Below, piece after piece: positions 20,730 through 33,685 of a DNA stretch of 64,000 nt. The stretch lies in assembly GCA_032629725.1 (NCBI GenBank), contig JAFEVB010000005.1, positions 124,001-188,000 of the forward strand. The letters are read 5' to 3'. The notes below the pieces were generated by a model. That model was given only the letters and a program-made list of their open reading frames with translations. It was not told the origin of the DNA and ran no database searches. A program made the position numbers and the translations under genes. Every line of letters begins with the position of its first letter. Position 1 is the stretch's first letter. The DNA comes from Gremmenia infestans (Eukaryota; Ascomycota; Leotiomycetes; Helotiales; Hamatocanthoscyphaceae).

Positions 20730-23192
20730 CCGTCAAAGTGAGTGAGGTTCACTCATGTTCCTCGCCTTCCTCAAGGCTGCGATGTTTGAGGTCCAAGGCT
20801 GCAGGTAGCTTATCGGGCGGACGATAGTGACACCGAGGCGCCAGAGTTTTGATCACCTGATCATTTCACAAATATCACAGGCACCATTGGGAACGGAAGG
20901 CTTCAGGCTTCAGGTGCACAAAAGGGCGTTTCAATGTTTCATACACTGACGAATGACAAGAAGTTCTATTTTGGGTTTTGGCGGGGACGAGTCTTGCAGC
21001 CGCCGCCCAATTTCGGGAGTACAGCACTGTATAGGATGCAATTCATGCATAGCTGCCTCATCAGAGGAACATTCGCTGAATGGAAGCAGCATGAGGGCTG
21101 GAGCTCATTTTGACGTTTCTGCAGTCAAGCGTGAATTTTATATTTGGTGGACTAGAAGGGCGCTGGTGTCCCAAAATGGAAAAGCAGTCTTCATAAGATG
21201 CGATGCGAAGCGATCCCACCGCCACTTTTTCTCCCAAGCCGTGCGCTGACATGGCGTCCGTGTGACAATATTTACATCAACGGCATTCGTAATGAATACC
21301 GGCGTCATCGGTATGCCGCAAAACTCAATTACACTCAGATTGACGTCGTTTTGTTTCACCAGTGGACCGCTTGCCCTTCCATCAGTCCTGGGAGACGGGA
21401 TAGGTTGCCCGGCGATCTTCGCCATGGGTTGATAACGAAGATAAACACAAAGTAACTGTTTGCCAAAGACTTACTTGATTCTTGATTTAATGGAGTCATC
21501 ACGAGTTGGACCATATTGAGTAGGTGCCGTTTCACTGAAATGCTATTTAGCCTTACGACTCCAGGACACGCAAGTGTTGTTAAGCAGAATACTGATCGAG
21601 ACCTGGCCCTGGGAATGTCCCAAGTGATAACATTTCCCGGCCTTACATGAGGCCACTGATGAAAAGGAGCGACGTTCAGACGAAGATAGACAGGTCCCAG
21701 TCTTTGGATTGAGTACAACAATGAAGATCATACGTCCGTATTTGGCATTGCTGGGCTCAGTATTGCATGAATCCAGATTACTGGAAATTTGGATGAGACC
21801 ATGCGGTTCGCGATGGTTGCCGACGTGAGGTTGTCTTGTGAGCGGTTGATCTGGAGTTGGGATTCGAGAGATGTGGTTGTCGATGTCAGATTCCAAAACG
21901 CTTGATGTGCCACATCTGCGGGCGCTAACCTAATTTGGGAATCATATGAGCCCCGATGTTGTTTCGAGTTGAACGGGCGCCGAAAAGGTCCCGAGGAGCG
22001 AAAACAGCAGCCTTTAACGACTGAGCAGTGAGCTGGAAAAGAAGTAAGGATTCATTGGCTGCATTGTTTGTCTGCCTATTCCGAACCATCCTCCAGACTC
22101 CCGCGAAGGATGATGATTATTGGAGGGCTAGCAAGTGCTCGCAACGAAACCACACTTTACTGGCGAGTACAGTTGTTTATAGATTTACAGGCTGACAGGA
22201 CTCCTGGACTTTCTTCGGCTGGTGCGGTGTGCTCAGGATGTAGTATACGGACTCCGTACCACTCACTCATCGTAGCTGAGCCCGATCCAAACTTTCCAGG
22301 CCAGGCCAGCCAGGCCCAGGCTGACTTCTTCCATACGAGACGACTGGGGGGGTGAGGGAAGGGGACTCACGCAGAGTTCTAACTTTAACTCTGACTGCAT
22401 TGTTTGTAAAATATTGCAAAGCGAAGAGTTCATATCCAAGTCCGAACAGAAAGTCTTAATTCGGGTCTTATCATATTATCGAATCTCATCTCATCTCATC
22501 TCCCCCAAACGACCAGCGACAGGGGAAGGGGCACGCCGCCTTTTTAGCGAATTTTAGAGCATCTCTAAGCACGGACACGGCCACCAGCTTGTTTCAAGTG
22601 CGAAGCGCCCCGTCCAGCAGCACCACAGGTCCACAGCACCCAGCAGCATCAACACAGCACACGCTTGTTGATTATTCAACCCCATCCACCGTCCATAATT
22701 CCGTTTCTCAGAATCCCCTCCTCTCTCTAGATCTCTCCCCTCACCTCCTCTCCCAACGCCCTCCTCTTCCTTCCGCCTCTGCCTTTGTTCCTTGTTGGCC
22801 TGGATCCCGGAGATTCATTGTTCTCACTCATGCTTCTGTGCTACTTCACTTAAGACTCCCGCGACTCTCGCTCTTTGAGATCCACTCACGAACCACGCCA
22901 AACCATCCGAAACACCGCGTCGCTGGTTGTCTCGAAAAGAAATACTCTCGCAGCGATCACTCCACAAAATCCCAGGAAAAGCATCATCGACAACACGAAT
23001 CTTGGCAGATCTCGCACGTCAGCCGATCGTGCTGCAAGACAATCAATCTGCCCAGCCTCTGTAACATACAGTACTTGTACATGTACATCAGTCCTTCCTG
23101 CAGACTACGGGGCTCTCATCAACACGGCAAAACTAATAAAACTTCAGTCGTCTACCGCAAAGCAGCTCTATGCATAGCTAGCATTCCTCACG
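20730..23192. other. Divergent intergenic region vps18 / ste11
   Basis: No gene recognised over 20.7-22.5 kb. From about 22600 it is the CT-rich leader of ste11. Contains an ATCTC tandem at 22483-22502 and several upstream ATGs in the ste11 leader (22830, 23081, 23170). Confidence 0.55.
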
Positions 23193-26075
23193 ATGGCCAT
23201 GTTAGCTTCCAAGACGCCCTTCCCGGCGCCCCTACTCTCGACCTCCAACAGCTCTTCGGCGCAGAGCTCTGCCATGCAGTCAAGTCGAAGGGCCCCGGCC
23301 ATGATGACTTCACATCAATCGTTTGCTAGCCCGACAGAGTCCGAATTTTCCGATGTCGAAGGACCAGAATCCGCGAAGAACTGGGATGAAGAAAGAGTCT
23401 GTGATTGGCTAAGGAGTATCAACTGCGGAGACTATGAGAAGTTGTTCAAGAAGAATAATATTAATGGGGAGAATCTCTTGGAAATGGACAAAGCAGTGCT
23501 CCAAGAGATGGGAATCGAAAAGATTGGGGATCGCGTCCGCCTATTTCTGGGCATTAAAAAGCTTAGAACAAAGGCGTACGCCAACCAGAAGAAAAGGAAT
23601 AGGGTAGGTCTCTACATACAACATGTTGTGATTCAGGGCTGATTCTTTTAGGATTCTTTTGCCGGCCTCGATGCCTATACACCATCATCATCTGGGTCTC
23701 CACGACCTCCCAATTCCGGAAGCCGAGCTATGCCAACACCCCCAGCTTATAAAAGGTATTCGCGACAATTCGAAAGCTTTAACCCGGCAACTGCCATACC
23801 CGAAAATGTCACCAAGGCTCCTTCAAGACCCAATTCTCCCCTCACCGGATCAGAGGTTAGGGTGGTCAGACAGCAGCGGTATGGAGTGATGAGCCCTGCC
23901 GAAACGACAAGGCGAGAGAATGCACAAGGCTACTTCAATGGCTCAAGTATTCCTTCGAGTGCAGCGACCATAAGTGGTAGAAGACCTACTACACCTGCGG
24001 ATGGACAACCACAGACAGCACGTATCGTCCACCATAGGGGCAACGGTAGTGTCGACACAAATCTGGTGGCCCTGTTACCACCAGATCAAGGATTGGTCAG
24101 AGTCATTTCCGCGGGAGACCGGACCAAGGTTTTCAAGGTTACGGATTGCCAGTCGGTTGACGAAGTTATGCGATTGACATTGAGGAAACACGAGTTCCGT
24201 GAGGATCGTATTCGAAGCTACTGTTTCTATGTACTGTCCGGGCTGGAAGCTGACCCCACTCAATGTCGACGCCTATCTGAAGCAGAACTCTGGCGTATCA
24301 TTAAGGATCCAAAGAGAAATGAAAGAAACCGTCTGATGCTTCGAAAGATTCATGAAGGACCCCCGGGTGATGCCGAGATTAAACGGGCAGCTGCTATCGC
24401 GATGGAAGAGGTCACTGTTAATCACACTCGGGCTCTGGACAGCGCCGACAACAAACGAAGTGTACCAAAATTACAACAGGTTCTTGGTGAGAGCTGGAAT
24501 AGTGGTCTGCAACATCCCCTCTCACCCGCATCATTTCAGTCAACTGGCTCAGCTGTTTCCGCTGGGGAGCGAGAGCACAACATATGGAACACTGTCAAAG
24601 ATCTAGAACGCCCCCCTTCCATGGAGCAACCACGGGATACTACCAGACACAGGCCAACTGCTGGAAAGAAAGTCCTTCGTCAATTCTTTGGTCAAAGGCC
24701 CCCTAGTGAGCTGATTACTTCCGACTTGACAACCTACTTCCCGGACCATCCTCGAGAAGAGATTGACCGTACTGCCCGGCTGTCGTTGCGGAGATCAACG
24801 CGTCTAAGCAAGGTCAACAGCCGACTTAGTGTTGCAAGCAACTTGAGCTTTGCATCAAGTGTCGCAGATGCCCCACCAATGCCGACCATTGCCGACACCT
24901 GGCTAAATGGTAATGGCCACCTTGCAAAGGTCAAACCCTTGGACTTATCTCGGGGCAATAGCAACCGCTATAGAGATTCAACAGCATCATCGTTACTTGA
25001 GCGTGTACAGGAAGAGTCTCCTATCGAGCCCAATCGGAAGTCATATGTCTCCTTCGATAGCGGGTCCGATACTACAAATGTGAATGTCACAGACCCAGAC
25101 GGCAACACCCAGAGTTATTTTGATGAAGCCAGTACTGAAGCTAGTGGCTCATTGCGAGACATAAGCCAGGCTCTGACTGAAGACGGAGAGGATGCTGATG
25201 AAGAATTACAAAGCTTTCTGGCTGGAGATTCTTGGGACGATAGCAAGTGGATGAAAGGTGCTCTTATTGGACAAGGTTCATTTGGTAGTGTGTACCTGGC
25301 TCTACATGCTGTCACCGGAGAGCTTCTAGCCGTTAAACAGGTGGAGGCACTCTCACCTGGCTCAAACAGCGCCAACGATGCGAGAAAGAAGAGTATGATT
25401 GATGCCCTGAAGCGTGAGATCAGTCTTTTGCGGGACCTTCAGCACCCAAATATTGTACAATATCTCGGTGCTAGCTCTTCCTCAGAGACCCTCAACATTT
25501 TCCTCGAGTACGTTCCTGGTGGATCAGTCCAGACTATGCTCAACTCCTATGGAGCTCTTCGGGAACCCCTTATTCGCAACTTCGTCCGTCAAATCGTCAC
25601 TGGTCTCGCCTATCTACACGGACGGGACATCATCCATCGAGACATCAAGGGCGCGAACATTTTGGTCGACAACAAAGGTGGCATTAAAATTTCTGATTTT
25701 GGTATCTCGAAAAAGATGGAGGCCTCCAACATCCTTACTGGTGCTTCTCAAAACAAGAATCGACCGTCCCTTCAAGGATCTGTCTTCTGGATGGCTCCCG
25801 AGGTGGTAAAGCAGACATCTTATACCAGGAAAGCCGATATCTGGTCACTTGGATGCCTCGTCGTTGAGATGATGACTGGAACGCATCCATTCCCCGACTG
25901 CTCGCAACTACAAGCAATCTTCAAGATCGGTGGTGCTAAGATCAGCCCCACCATTCCAGATCATGCCAGTTCTGACGCGAAGACTTTCTTGCAACAAGCC
26001 TTTGAGGTCGAGCATGTCAAGCGGCCAAGTGCTGAAGAGTTGCTATTCAGCCCCTTCCTCAACGCCATTACATGA
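23193..26075 (+). CDS. ste11: MAP kinase kinase kinase Ste11
   Basis: Top kinase of the pheromone/filamentation MAPK cascade, activating Ste7-type MAPKKs with the help of adaptor Ste50. Exons 23193-23603 and 23652-26075 give 944 residues; the intron (GTAGGT...TTTTAG, 48 nt) is phase 0. An N-terminal SAM domain covers about 66-130 (WDEERVCDWLRSINCGDYEK). A Ras-binding-like domain lies around 260-340 (LVRVISAGDRTKVFKVTDC). The kinase domain starts near 672 with GQGSFGSVYLA, VAIK-equivalent LAVKQVE, catalytic HRDIKGANILVD (about 798), DFGISKK and APEVV. All catalytic residues are present. Upstream ATGs in the leader, one opening a frame that overlaps the start codon, suggest translational control or a leader intron. 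Confidence 0.95.
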
Positions 26076-26702
26076 ACATATCAGCTGCCATGTAGCTACG
26101 CATTTTGCATTTCTTCCTTTATATATATCAGCATTGCAAGCGCTGGTCATTGCATAGCATGAAGGATATCACTTTCAGTTCACGAACTTTATAGTTGTAC
26201 AAATACTTCGCTTCTGACGTTACCACGAAAATGATTATCGCTTTTCCCCTTGTCATCGGGGCTTTTGGGGAGATAGACGCATGAATTGGCTGTAGGGGTC
26301 ACTGGGTGGTTGGGGTTCGGATTTTAAGGGCACGGTGAAAGGGGGGAGGGTTCTCGGAGCTGGGGTTCTTCCGGTAATAATTGGACGGATGGGTGGATAG
26401 ACATATATCAATTGTATAGACCGACACGAATGAGTATATGAAGTTCAATTTTCACACATTATACTTGGCCTTGTTTTACACGCAAAAGTGATTACTTAGC
26501 CGTAGTGTGTGTGTAGCACATTCACTTATTTCCCCTTGCGAGCTAAAATTCAGATTAAGGTATTGTCCCCTTTTTGAGCTGCCGGGCTCTTTCTTGTTTT
26601 GGCATTAAAAGAGCTTTGACTTATGGAAGTGACTGTAATTGTCCAGCTCTATCCAATACACTTAGTGCGCCAAACAAAAATGTAACATTCCACCACAGAA
26701 GC
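26076..26702. other. Convergent intergenic region ste11 / GGCT-like gene
   Basis: 3' flanks of two convergent genes; no coding exon seen. Confidence 0.6.
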
Positions 26703-27392
26703 TCACCCATTCTGCTCCGTATGAAACGGATCCTCCACCTCAACCAAGACCTCCTCGTCCCTCACAAAAGGCCTCAAATACTTCCCCACTACATGAATTA
26801 GCCTCTTTCTCTCTCCAGCCTTGCTCAAATCAAAACCTAAAATCAAACAGAAACAACCTACTCACCATACCTCGCGCTCATCCCCTTCTCCTCCGCATCT
26901 CGCACGCCTCGGTTCATCCTCCCAACATACTCCTCCCTACACACCCCCATCCCCGTCCTCGCCACATCAACATACACCAACGCCTGGACCCGCTGTCCCG
27001 TCTCCTGCCCTCGCGCGTCAAGTACAGAGACGTCGAGCATTTGCTTCTCGTACGCAAACGGTACGCCCTCTGCTCGATCTAGGGCCGCCTCATCCGCAGG
27101 CGATAGATGGTAAAGCATGCCTATTACATAACCCCCCCCCCTTTTCTTCCTCTTCCTCATCAGTAGGCGGCAACGGCTTGCCTCTCAACCCGAAAGCAGA
27201 TCTCGCAGTCGCGGGTTCGGCAGGCGAAACAACGATGTTCGCGTAGCCCCTCTCCCCGATAATCCATTTCCAACCGCGCAGTGCGGCCAGGGCGTGGTAC
27301 GTGGATGCCGGACAGCGGGATGCCATTTGAGTTAGAGAGAGATTGGAGCCGTAGGCGAAATAGAATGTCTTTGCTGGTGCCGGGTTGGTCAT
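26703..27392 (-). CDS. Gamma-glutamylcyclotransferase-like protein, frameshifted at a G10 run
   Basis: Family enzymes release 5-oxoproline from gamma-glutamyl compounds. ATG at 27392. FYFAYGSNLSLTQMASRCP is the substrate-loop signature (YGSNL), followed by WKWIIGERGYANIV. A Glu-rich linker ends at a run of ten G (minus strand, near 27132-27141). The conserved continuation YVIGMLYHLSPADEAALDRAEG (shown by its parts: GMLYHLS, the catalytic-type Glu in DRAEGVPFAY) is in another frame. Nine or twelve G would restore one frame. Downstream, an intron from 26865 (GTGAGT) to 26813 or, less likely, 26837 leads to a last exon ending LRPFV...HTEQNG with stop at 26703. The break may be a sequencing slip in the homopolymer or a real inactivating mutation. 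Confidence 0.75.
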
Positions 27393-28527
27393 TTTCGCGG
27401 TGCTGGGCTGGTCAGAAGGTGTTGTGGGTGCGATTCGTGGAAGAAGGGGGGTGATGCGAAGAGGACTGGCCAGACCCAGCTATAGAGCTCTTTACATGAA
27501 TGAGCAGCCACGCAGATCTCAGCAGCTATTCTATATTCTATGGCTAGTACCTACCTACCTTACTCCTTTAGAGTGAATTACTTACAGCAAAATTTCCCTA
27601 AATAGGAAACCCAAACGTTTTGTTGCACTTCGCGATTTTGGCCAACTGGCGCGGCCGCACCTTGTTACAGTATCTATTCACATTCACCAATACACCGGCC
27701 CGAGGATAGGGTAGTGGGTATATATAATTCAATAAACAAAATACACACATTACATCAAATGTGTAATGGTGTACTGGTCTACGTCTCTGTAAAAATGAAT
27801 CGTCGAACTTATTCGAGGGTGTCCTGACCTAATATTTTTTGATCTTTTTTATATATATCTACATTTACTTTGGCATTGTTTCTTTTTGGTCAGTCTTTTG
27901 CTTTTTCTAAGCATTTTAAGTTCTACCCCAGTTGAAAGCTTTTATTGTCTTATCATTATCATTATCGTTATCATTAGTAACCTATGGATGAAGACTGTGG
28001 TTGTTAAGGCACATGCCAACTCTAATACGGGATCATTTATCCTCTATGACACCGAAGGAAACTGTCATAATGCGACATGGGGGAGCGGCAGAGAGAGTGG
28101 CATTCCTTGTTGAGGTAAATGTGGAGGGAGGGTGATTTTAGAAGCAGCTACCCGTGTGACATCAAAGTGAGCAGATAATCAGTCCTCAGCAGGTCAGTCC
28201 AGTTATAAACTTATGGAGAATTACAACGTCACTTTACTTGGAGGACAGGCAAAAGCTATCTCTGTAGCTGCTTTTAAACGCTGGGCATTAATCTAAACAT
28301 GCCGGTATCCTATACATCGACTAGCAACCAAGTTCGTTCATGTATGCTCCTTTCATCACCGCTATTGACCTATCCATCAATCATTGATCGCCTATTAGAA
28401 AGCAACCCATCTGGAACGCCGTCCATGCCATGCAATACTCCAATGGGAGTCAAAACGATTCCCAAATGCACAATCCAACTCCCCATTCATCCACGCTACG
28501 CGATCCATGCTCCATAAAATGCATCAG
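27393..28527. other. Intergenic
   Basis: No gene recognised. AT-rich with an imperfect ATT/ATC simple stretch near 27945-27975. It holds the promoter of the GGCT-like gene and the 3' flank of the PH/LRR gene. Confidence 0.55.
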
Positions 28528-31500
28528 TCAGTCCTCCATGTTAAAGAGGCCCGGCCCGTCTAGCTCAAACATCCTGCCCCCGAGGGTGATACTAGGCAAA
28601 GGCGGGAGATTTCCGGCCTCGATCGACTTCCTATAAGCCTCCTTGTCCAATTCGCTTCTGTTCTCGCCTAGTTCGGTTCCAAGAGATCTCATAGTGTCAT
28701 TCTCCGACTCGATCGATCGAATCGAATTCAGCTCGCTTTTCGTCACTTCGGCGTCTGTGACGCTCAAGCCACCCATTTTACTGATGACATGCTCGTCCAC
28801 AGGATTTGGCAGGTCTGCTTTCGGCGTTGTGTTGTTCATAACTTGCTCCAAGATCCCCCCATCACTCAGTGCTGTTGTAGGCCGCAAGTGATACTCGCCC
28901 AAAGCTTTTTGACCTTCTATGCTCTCTTCTCCAGACGCTATCCGGTTGTTTCGATTTAGGAACATCAACATTCGTTGTATCTCGGTGACCCATCGCTCTC
29001 CGAGGACTCGAACGACGGACTCGAGATCCTGAGGTGTCATATCTGGCCGTGGCGGCTTAGTCTTCGATGACACCCCGAATTTAGTCAATGTGCGGCCCAT
29101 AGAATTCTTTACTTGTTTCTCACGCGTCAACGAATGGGAGGTATTGCGAGTTTCCCTCAAGCTGACACTCAATCGCTTCATGGACTCAGATTGATCATCT
29201 TGCATGGATGGCAGCTCTAGAACAGTGTAGTTCTTGGCAAGAGCATTTACCAGAGTAGTGAAGCCTTGAAGGTTGATATCGTTGTGCTCGCAATGAATGT
29301 TGACCAGACCCGTATTTGTCTCTAGCACCGAAGCAAGGGTATTCGCTCCTTCCAAACCCAGGTTTTGATATTCGATCCGTAAGACTTTCAGAGTTGTGTT
29401 CTCTTTGAGACCTGTGAGAGCAAGATTCAAACCAATTCCAAATCGAGTTACTTCTAGGTGCGCCTGTTCGCCCGAGATATCCAGATCTTGTAACGTCGTG
29501 TTTTCAGCAAACACCAACCTAAGAGCGTCACACGTCTCAGTATTGGCGTCATACGGGAGCGATGCTTTCGAGATATCCAGATTTCGGATAGTTTTGTTCG
29601 TCCGAAGAGCTGCTAGTAGCTCCCTGAAATGATCCTCTTTCTCAAATTCAATCATACGTGCAACAAAAGTCGCTGGGGTACAATTATCCTTAATAGCTGC
29701 GGCAATATCGCCAACACCCCTCTCAAACCTGTTGGCGCTTACGTGAAGCTGTAATTCACGGGCTTCTCCAGGAACTCTTGTCATAGCTCTCATTAGATGG
29801 GCGACTTGCGACCCATTCAAATTGCATTGATCCATTTGCAAAATTCGCAGTCCATCTGACATGGGACTTTTCAGATAGGATGCGATTGCATCAAGGGTTA
29901 CATCATTGACCTATTGCTGTTAGTACACAATTTTCATGGGATCTAAGTACTTACAGGTACTCCGTTCATGATTAGCTCTTCCAGCTTCCAGGACAGCAAG
30001 ACTTCGGCCGCAATGAGAGGTTTATCTCCAGATGTCCGAGTGATCCTTGAAATATCCAGTCTCCGGATTCGTGAAAAACGGGTCATAGATGCTGAGAACC
30101 GGTCAAGGTCGATACGACCAGAATTATCGGATATATTGACACACTCGATTGTGGCGTTTTGTTTTTCCATATGACTCAACAATTGCACAATGCCCCGGTC
30201 ACTGAGACCACATCGTGAGCATTCTATAGCTCTGACGGCCGATCTTCTCCTGTTGAGAGCGGGAACTACCTGGGGTTAACACAACCCGTATGAATCAAAG
30301 GACATGATCAAGAACTTACGCATTTCTTCCAAATCAGTCTCTCCCAATTCTATACCATTCAGCACAATCCAACTAACGTTGGTAAGCTGTTCTTTGGATA
30401 GAGCCAAAATTGCATCTATAACTTCACACCCCGGATCTTTGTCCGAATCGCCAGTTTCTAGATCGTACGTATCTTTGGGTCTTCGTTGAGGTAAGGTGTT
30501 TCCAAAATCCATCCTCCGTAGAGTTTTGGACTTCAGTGCCAAAGCCTGGACCTCCCGATACAGCAGGGATCGTGGATAAGGATTGATGGAGAATTTAGAG
30601 ATATCACGTCCTACTCTGTTAGTGTCCTTCCAACGAATTTCGAGACATTACTTACCATCCCACGTCTTGTGACACATGTGATCTGTTTTAAGGTCATGAA
30701 CACCATGTAGGCTATGCAAGTTAACGTCTCTAAAGGAGATTGACCGGAACTCTTCATTGTATCGTAAAGCTCGCATAATTGCCAACAGTTCGTAAACAGA
30801 ATACATGGCTGCAGATGCCGGCGGATACAGTTTGAATTGAGGGGCGTCTTCGCATTCCAAGTCAATCGCATATATGATGTTGCTCGCATTACACTTTGTA
30901 TTTAGTTAGTTGGGAGGCAGTACAGAGCTTGAAGGGCGACATACACCATAGGCTATACAGTAAGCCACGAGAGTTCGTTCAAACCAATCATCACCCTCAT
31001 AATCCATAATATCTTCACCATTGCTTAAATGAGCCTCTGGTCCGTTATATAAGAAGGTATTGTCGGCCCATAATGGTTTTAGGTACTGCCAAGCTCTATA
31101 CAGCGCAAGGACAATATCTGGGTTTGCGAATGCGGCGAGTTCTACTTTTGCAACTTCTTGAAGTGGCATACTATATGGGATTAGCAGTCGGCGTCAATAT
31201 GAAGTTGCATCAAGTAGCTAAGAGAAATACGGGCTTGCGCTTGTCAAGACGTGTTACATACCGAAAAGCTAATTCAAATCTATCATCCTCTCCCTTAGTG
31301 TTGACCGTCATCGAGAAGAGCGTCACAATCCCATATGCCTTTTTTCTTGCCTTAGGAACAAGAAGCCGCCCAGCTGAATCACTGAAATCCGGTACTGGTA
31401 TCATGTGGAGAGAGTGAAGACCGATGACCATGTAGTAAACCGAAGATCCAACTTTTTGGAGATCATCGGAAGAGACCCGAGTTGATTTAGTAGCAGTCTG

Positions 31501-32484
31501 CCTCCGAACGACTCGAAAAACTTGAAAGTGGTTTACATCGTAATCATGAAGTGAGCTCACGATGTTGACTAGATACTGAATAACTCGATGCGAATATGGC
31601 ACCTTCTGGAGAAGCCTTGCTTTCTGAGCAGCTCCTCGGATGGACGAAAGCCAAAGATCTGCTTCTTCTGGGTCATGGAGCATAAGTTGAATGGACCCCG
31701 CTCCAGCGTACTTTTCATCTAGATAGACCACCTCAGCCGTGAAAAAAGGTCGTCCATCTTCAACCCGATATGCCGACACAATTTGTTCCAGAGGTATTCG
31801 ATTCTCACTCTCGGCGGACGTATGTGAATGCCCAGATTGACCTTCATGCAAAGAGCCTAGAGACGCTGTAGAAGGATGTCGAGTCTGGTTCGCCCGTCCG
31901 AAAACAGGGGGAATTTTAGGAAAGATTTCGGCGGCTCGAGACTGGCTTTTACACCGTATTAAGTGCGTATCTGTTAATACCAAATATTCTTTCTTCTTTC
32001 TGAATAATCCAATAGTCGTCTGAACCTCGCCATGGTGCCGCACTGTGTTGTTGTTATTGAGCGAGACACCCGGCTCCAATGCAGGACCTTCCCAAAGCAC
32101 ATCGATGGGGGAATCGGGTGCAGAGGTAGCCAACTCCTCCACCACCCCCTCATCTACGTTGTTCATCGATCGTCTGCCCAAGGAGCCAAATATCGAGACG
32201 GGTCGGTTCTTCTGGAGAGTTCGAGGTCGGAACTTGGGGGAATTCGATCTGTCGCTGCCTATGGGGCTCATCGTCCCATCATGACCGAGATCCGAACTCG
32301 AAGATGGTCCTAAACCAAACAAAGATGCCCTCTTTCCTTGCTTCCTCTTATCATGTTTCCCTCCCTCGTCGTTCGCGACATCCGTGTTGATCTGCGCTAG
32401 ACTCCCGAGTGACGACCGTGAGAACAGATTCATACTTTTGCGCCGACCACCACTTCCCCCGCTCTCCTTCATCGAGGGCGCCAT
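28528..32484 (-). CDS. Large PH-like and leucine-rich-repeat protein
   Basis: Function not known to me. Six exons: 32484..31262, 31170..30945, 30893..30656, 30610..30320, 30265..29955 and 29910..28528. They give 1223 residues with consistent phases. The N-terminus is low-complexity (Ser/Arg-rich). A PH-like module follows (TTIGLFRKKKEYLVLTDTHL, then AEVVYLDEKY and LMLHDPEEADLWLSSIRGA). The middle and C-terminal halves carry repeated LRR units of the ribonuclease-inhibitor type (NKTIRNLDISKASL, NTTLQDLDISGEQ, NTTLKVLRIEYQNLG, NTGLVNIHCEHNDIN). This order, PH then RI-type LRRs, recalls CARMIL/LRRC16 actin regulators, but I see no capping-protein-binding motif. The start ATG 32484 is the first in-frame ATG. 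Introns are 91, 51, 45, 54 and 44 nt. Confidence 0.85.
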
Positions 32485-33685
32485 TGTCCTTGTGTGTTCG
32501 AAGCCTCCTGTATATTTGCGATCTGCGAGTACAATCTGCAAGACCAAACAGAAGGTCTCAATCGCATAGAGAGATCATGCGGAGACTGCTCCGCGTGGCC
32601 TGATAGCGATAGCAGCAGCTCTGTCGCCCACCAGACCGAAAACTGACGCCGCAGAGTTCAACTCGTATGTACGGGTGTGTTCAGAAGGTCAGGACGTAGA
32701 CAAAGCTCAGCGAGACACGAAACGGCGGCTTGTTGCTGTCCAGAGGGCTGACTGGTCGTAGGTCGGTGGACCGAAAAAGACTATGGACGCCAGAAGGGGA
32801 AGGGAAGGGAAGGGAAGAGAAGAGAAGAAGACAACAGATCAGAACAGAGGAATGAATATGTTCAACGGAATGAAGGGGATTAATAAAAGTCGGAAAGGAA
32901 GCAATGCAATTATTCCATGAAACAAGCTACCACATGTTTTCGAGATCCAGGTCAAGGTCTAGCCTAGGTTTAGGTCTAGGTCTAGCAAGCTGAATGGTTA
33001 GTCGAGGGTTATGACGCCGTTGGAGGTCCGTACCTACTTTAACTAGGCGGGATCGGCCGACTAGTCGGGGTGGTGTGGTGTGGTGTCGATGGGGCTGAGT
33101 GGCTGTAATTATGAATCGAAATTGAAAGGGACAGCTCCAATACTCTTCTACAGATCTGAGAAAATGAATTGAAGCAATTCACAACATCAAACGAGTGCCG
33201 GAATGGCAGAATTGAAAAATGTGAGTGGATTGGATGAAGCTAAGTAAGCCGCGCGGGTGTGATCAGGGTCAAGGACAGGGATTGGAAGCACCGCACCGCC
33301 CATACTTGTCTTGTCTTGTACGAAGGGAAGGTTGTAAATGCTTGTTAGTCACTACGGAGGTACTGCCGCCACTAGAAGCCATTCTTCTTTTACTACTTAC
33401 TTCATTGGAGTTGCTAGAAGAAGGTAGCTAATCGTTGCTTTCAAAATAGCATCCTTGTCCTGCTGACCTCCTCAGAGTACTGAAATGATCTAGATAAAGT
33501 CTGCTGTACGAGCCGGACCCCGACAGATACGAACTGTCTGACATCAAATAGAGACTAGAAATTTCGCTGCTCGTATATCTTTATCATCAAGACCTTGTTT
33601 CTTATCAACCATCCTAGACTATAAACAACTGCAGTATCAATGTCAGGTTTGTTGAAGGAGCCAAAAAGAGTTAACTTACATATAC
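32485..33685. other. Intergenic with simple repeats
   Basis: Promoter of the PH/LRR gene and 3' flank of the Htd2-like gene. It contains a GGGAA/GAGAA purine tract (about 32796-32832), GGTCTAG repeats (about 32952-32987) and GGTGT repeats (about 33069-33087). No coding exon seen. Confidence 0.55.

Noticed and set aside
22589..23329. 246-codon open frame ahead of and overlapping ste11
   Set aside because: Mostly Ser/Pro/His low complexity from a CT-rich leader, no family motif, and its ATG-initiated part overlaps the true Ste11 start in another frame. Treated as upstream-ORF material, not a gene.
30266..30271. Acceptor CCCCAG just upstream in the PH/LRR intron 4
   Set aside because: It gives the wrong frame; the GGTAG acceptor 4 nt further restores the leucine-rich repeat reading LPALNRRR.
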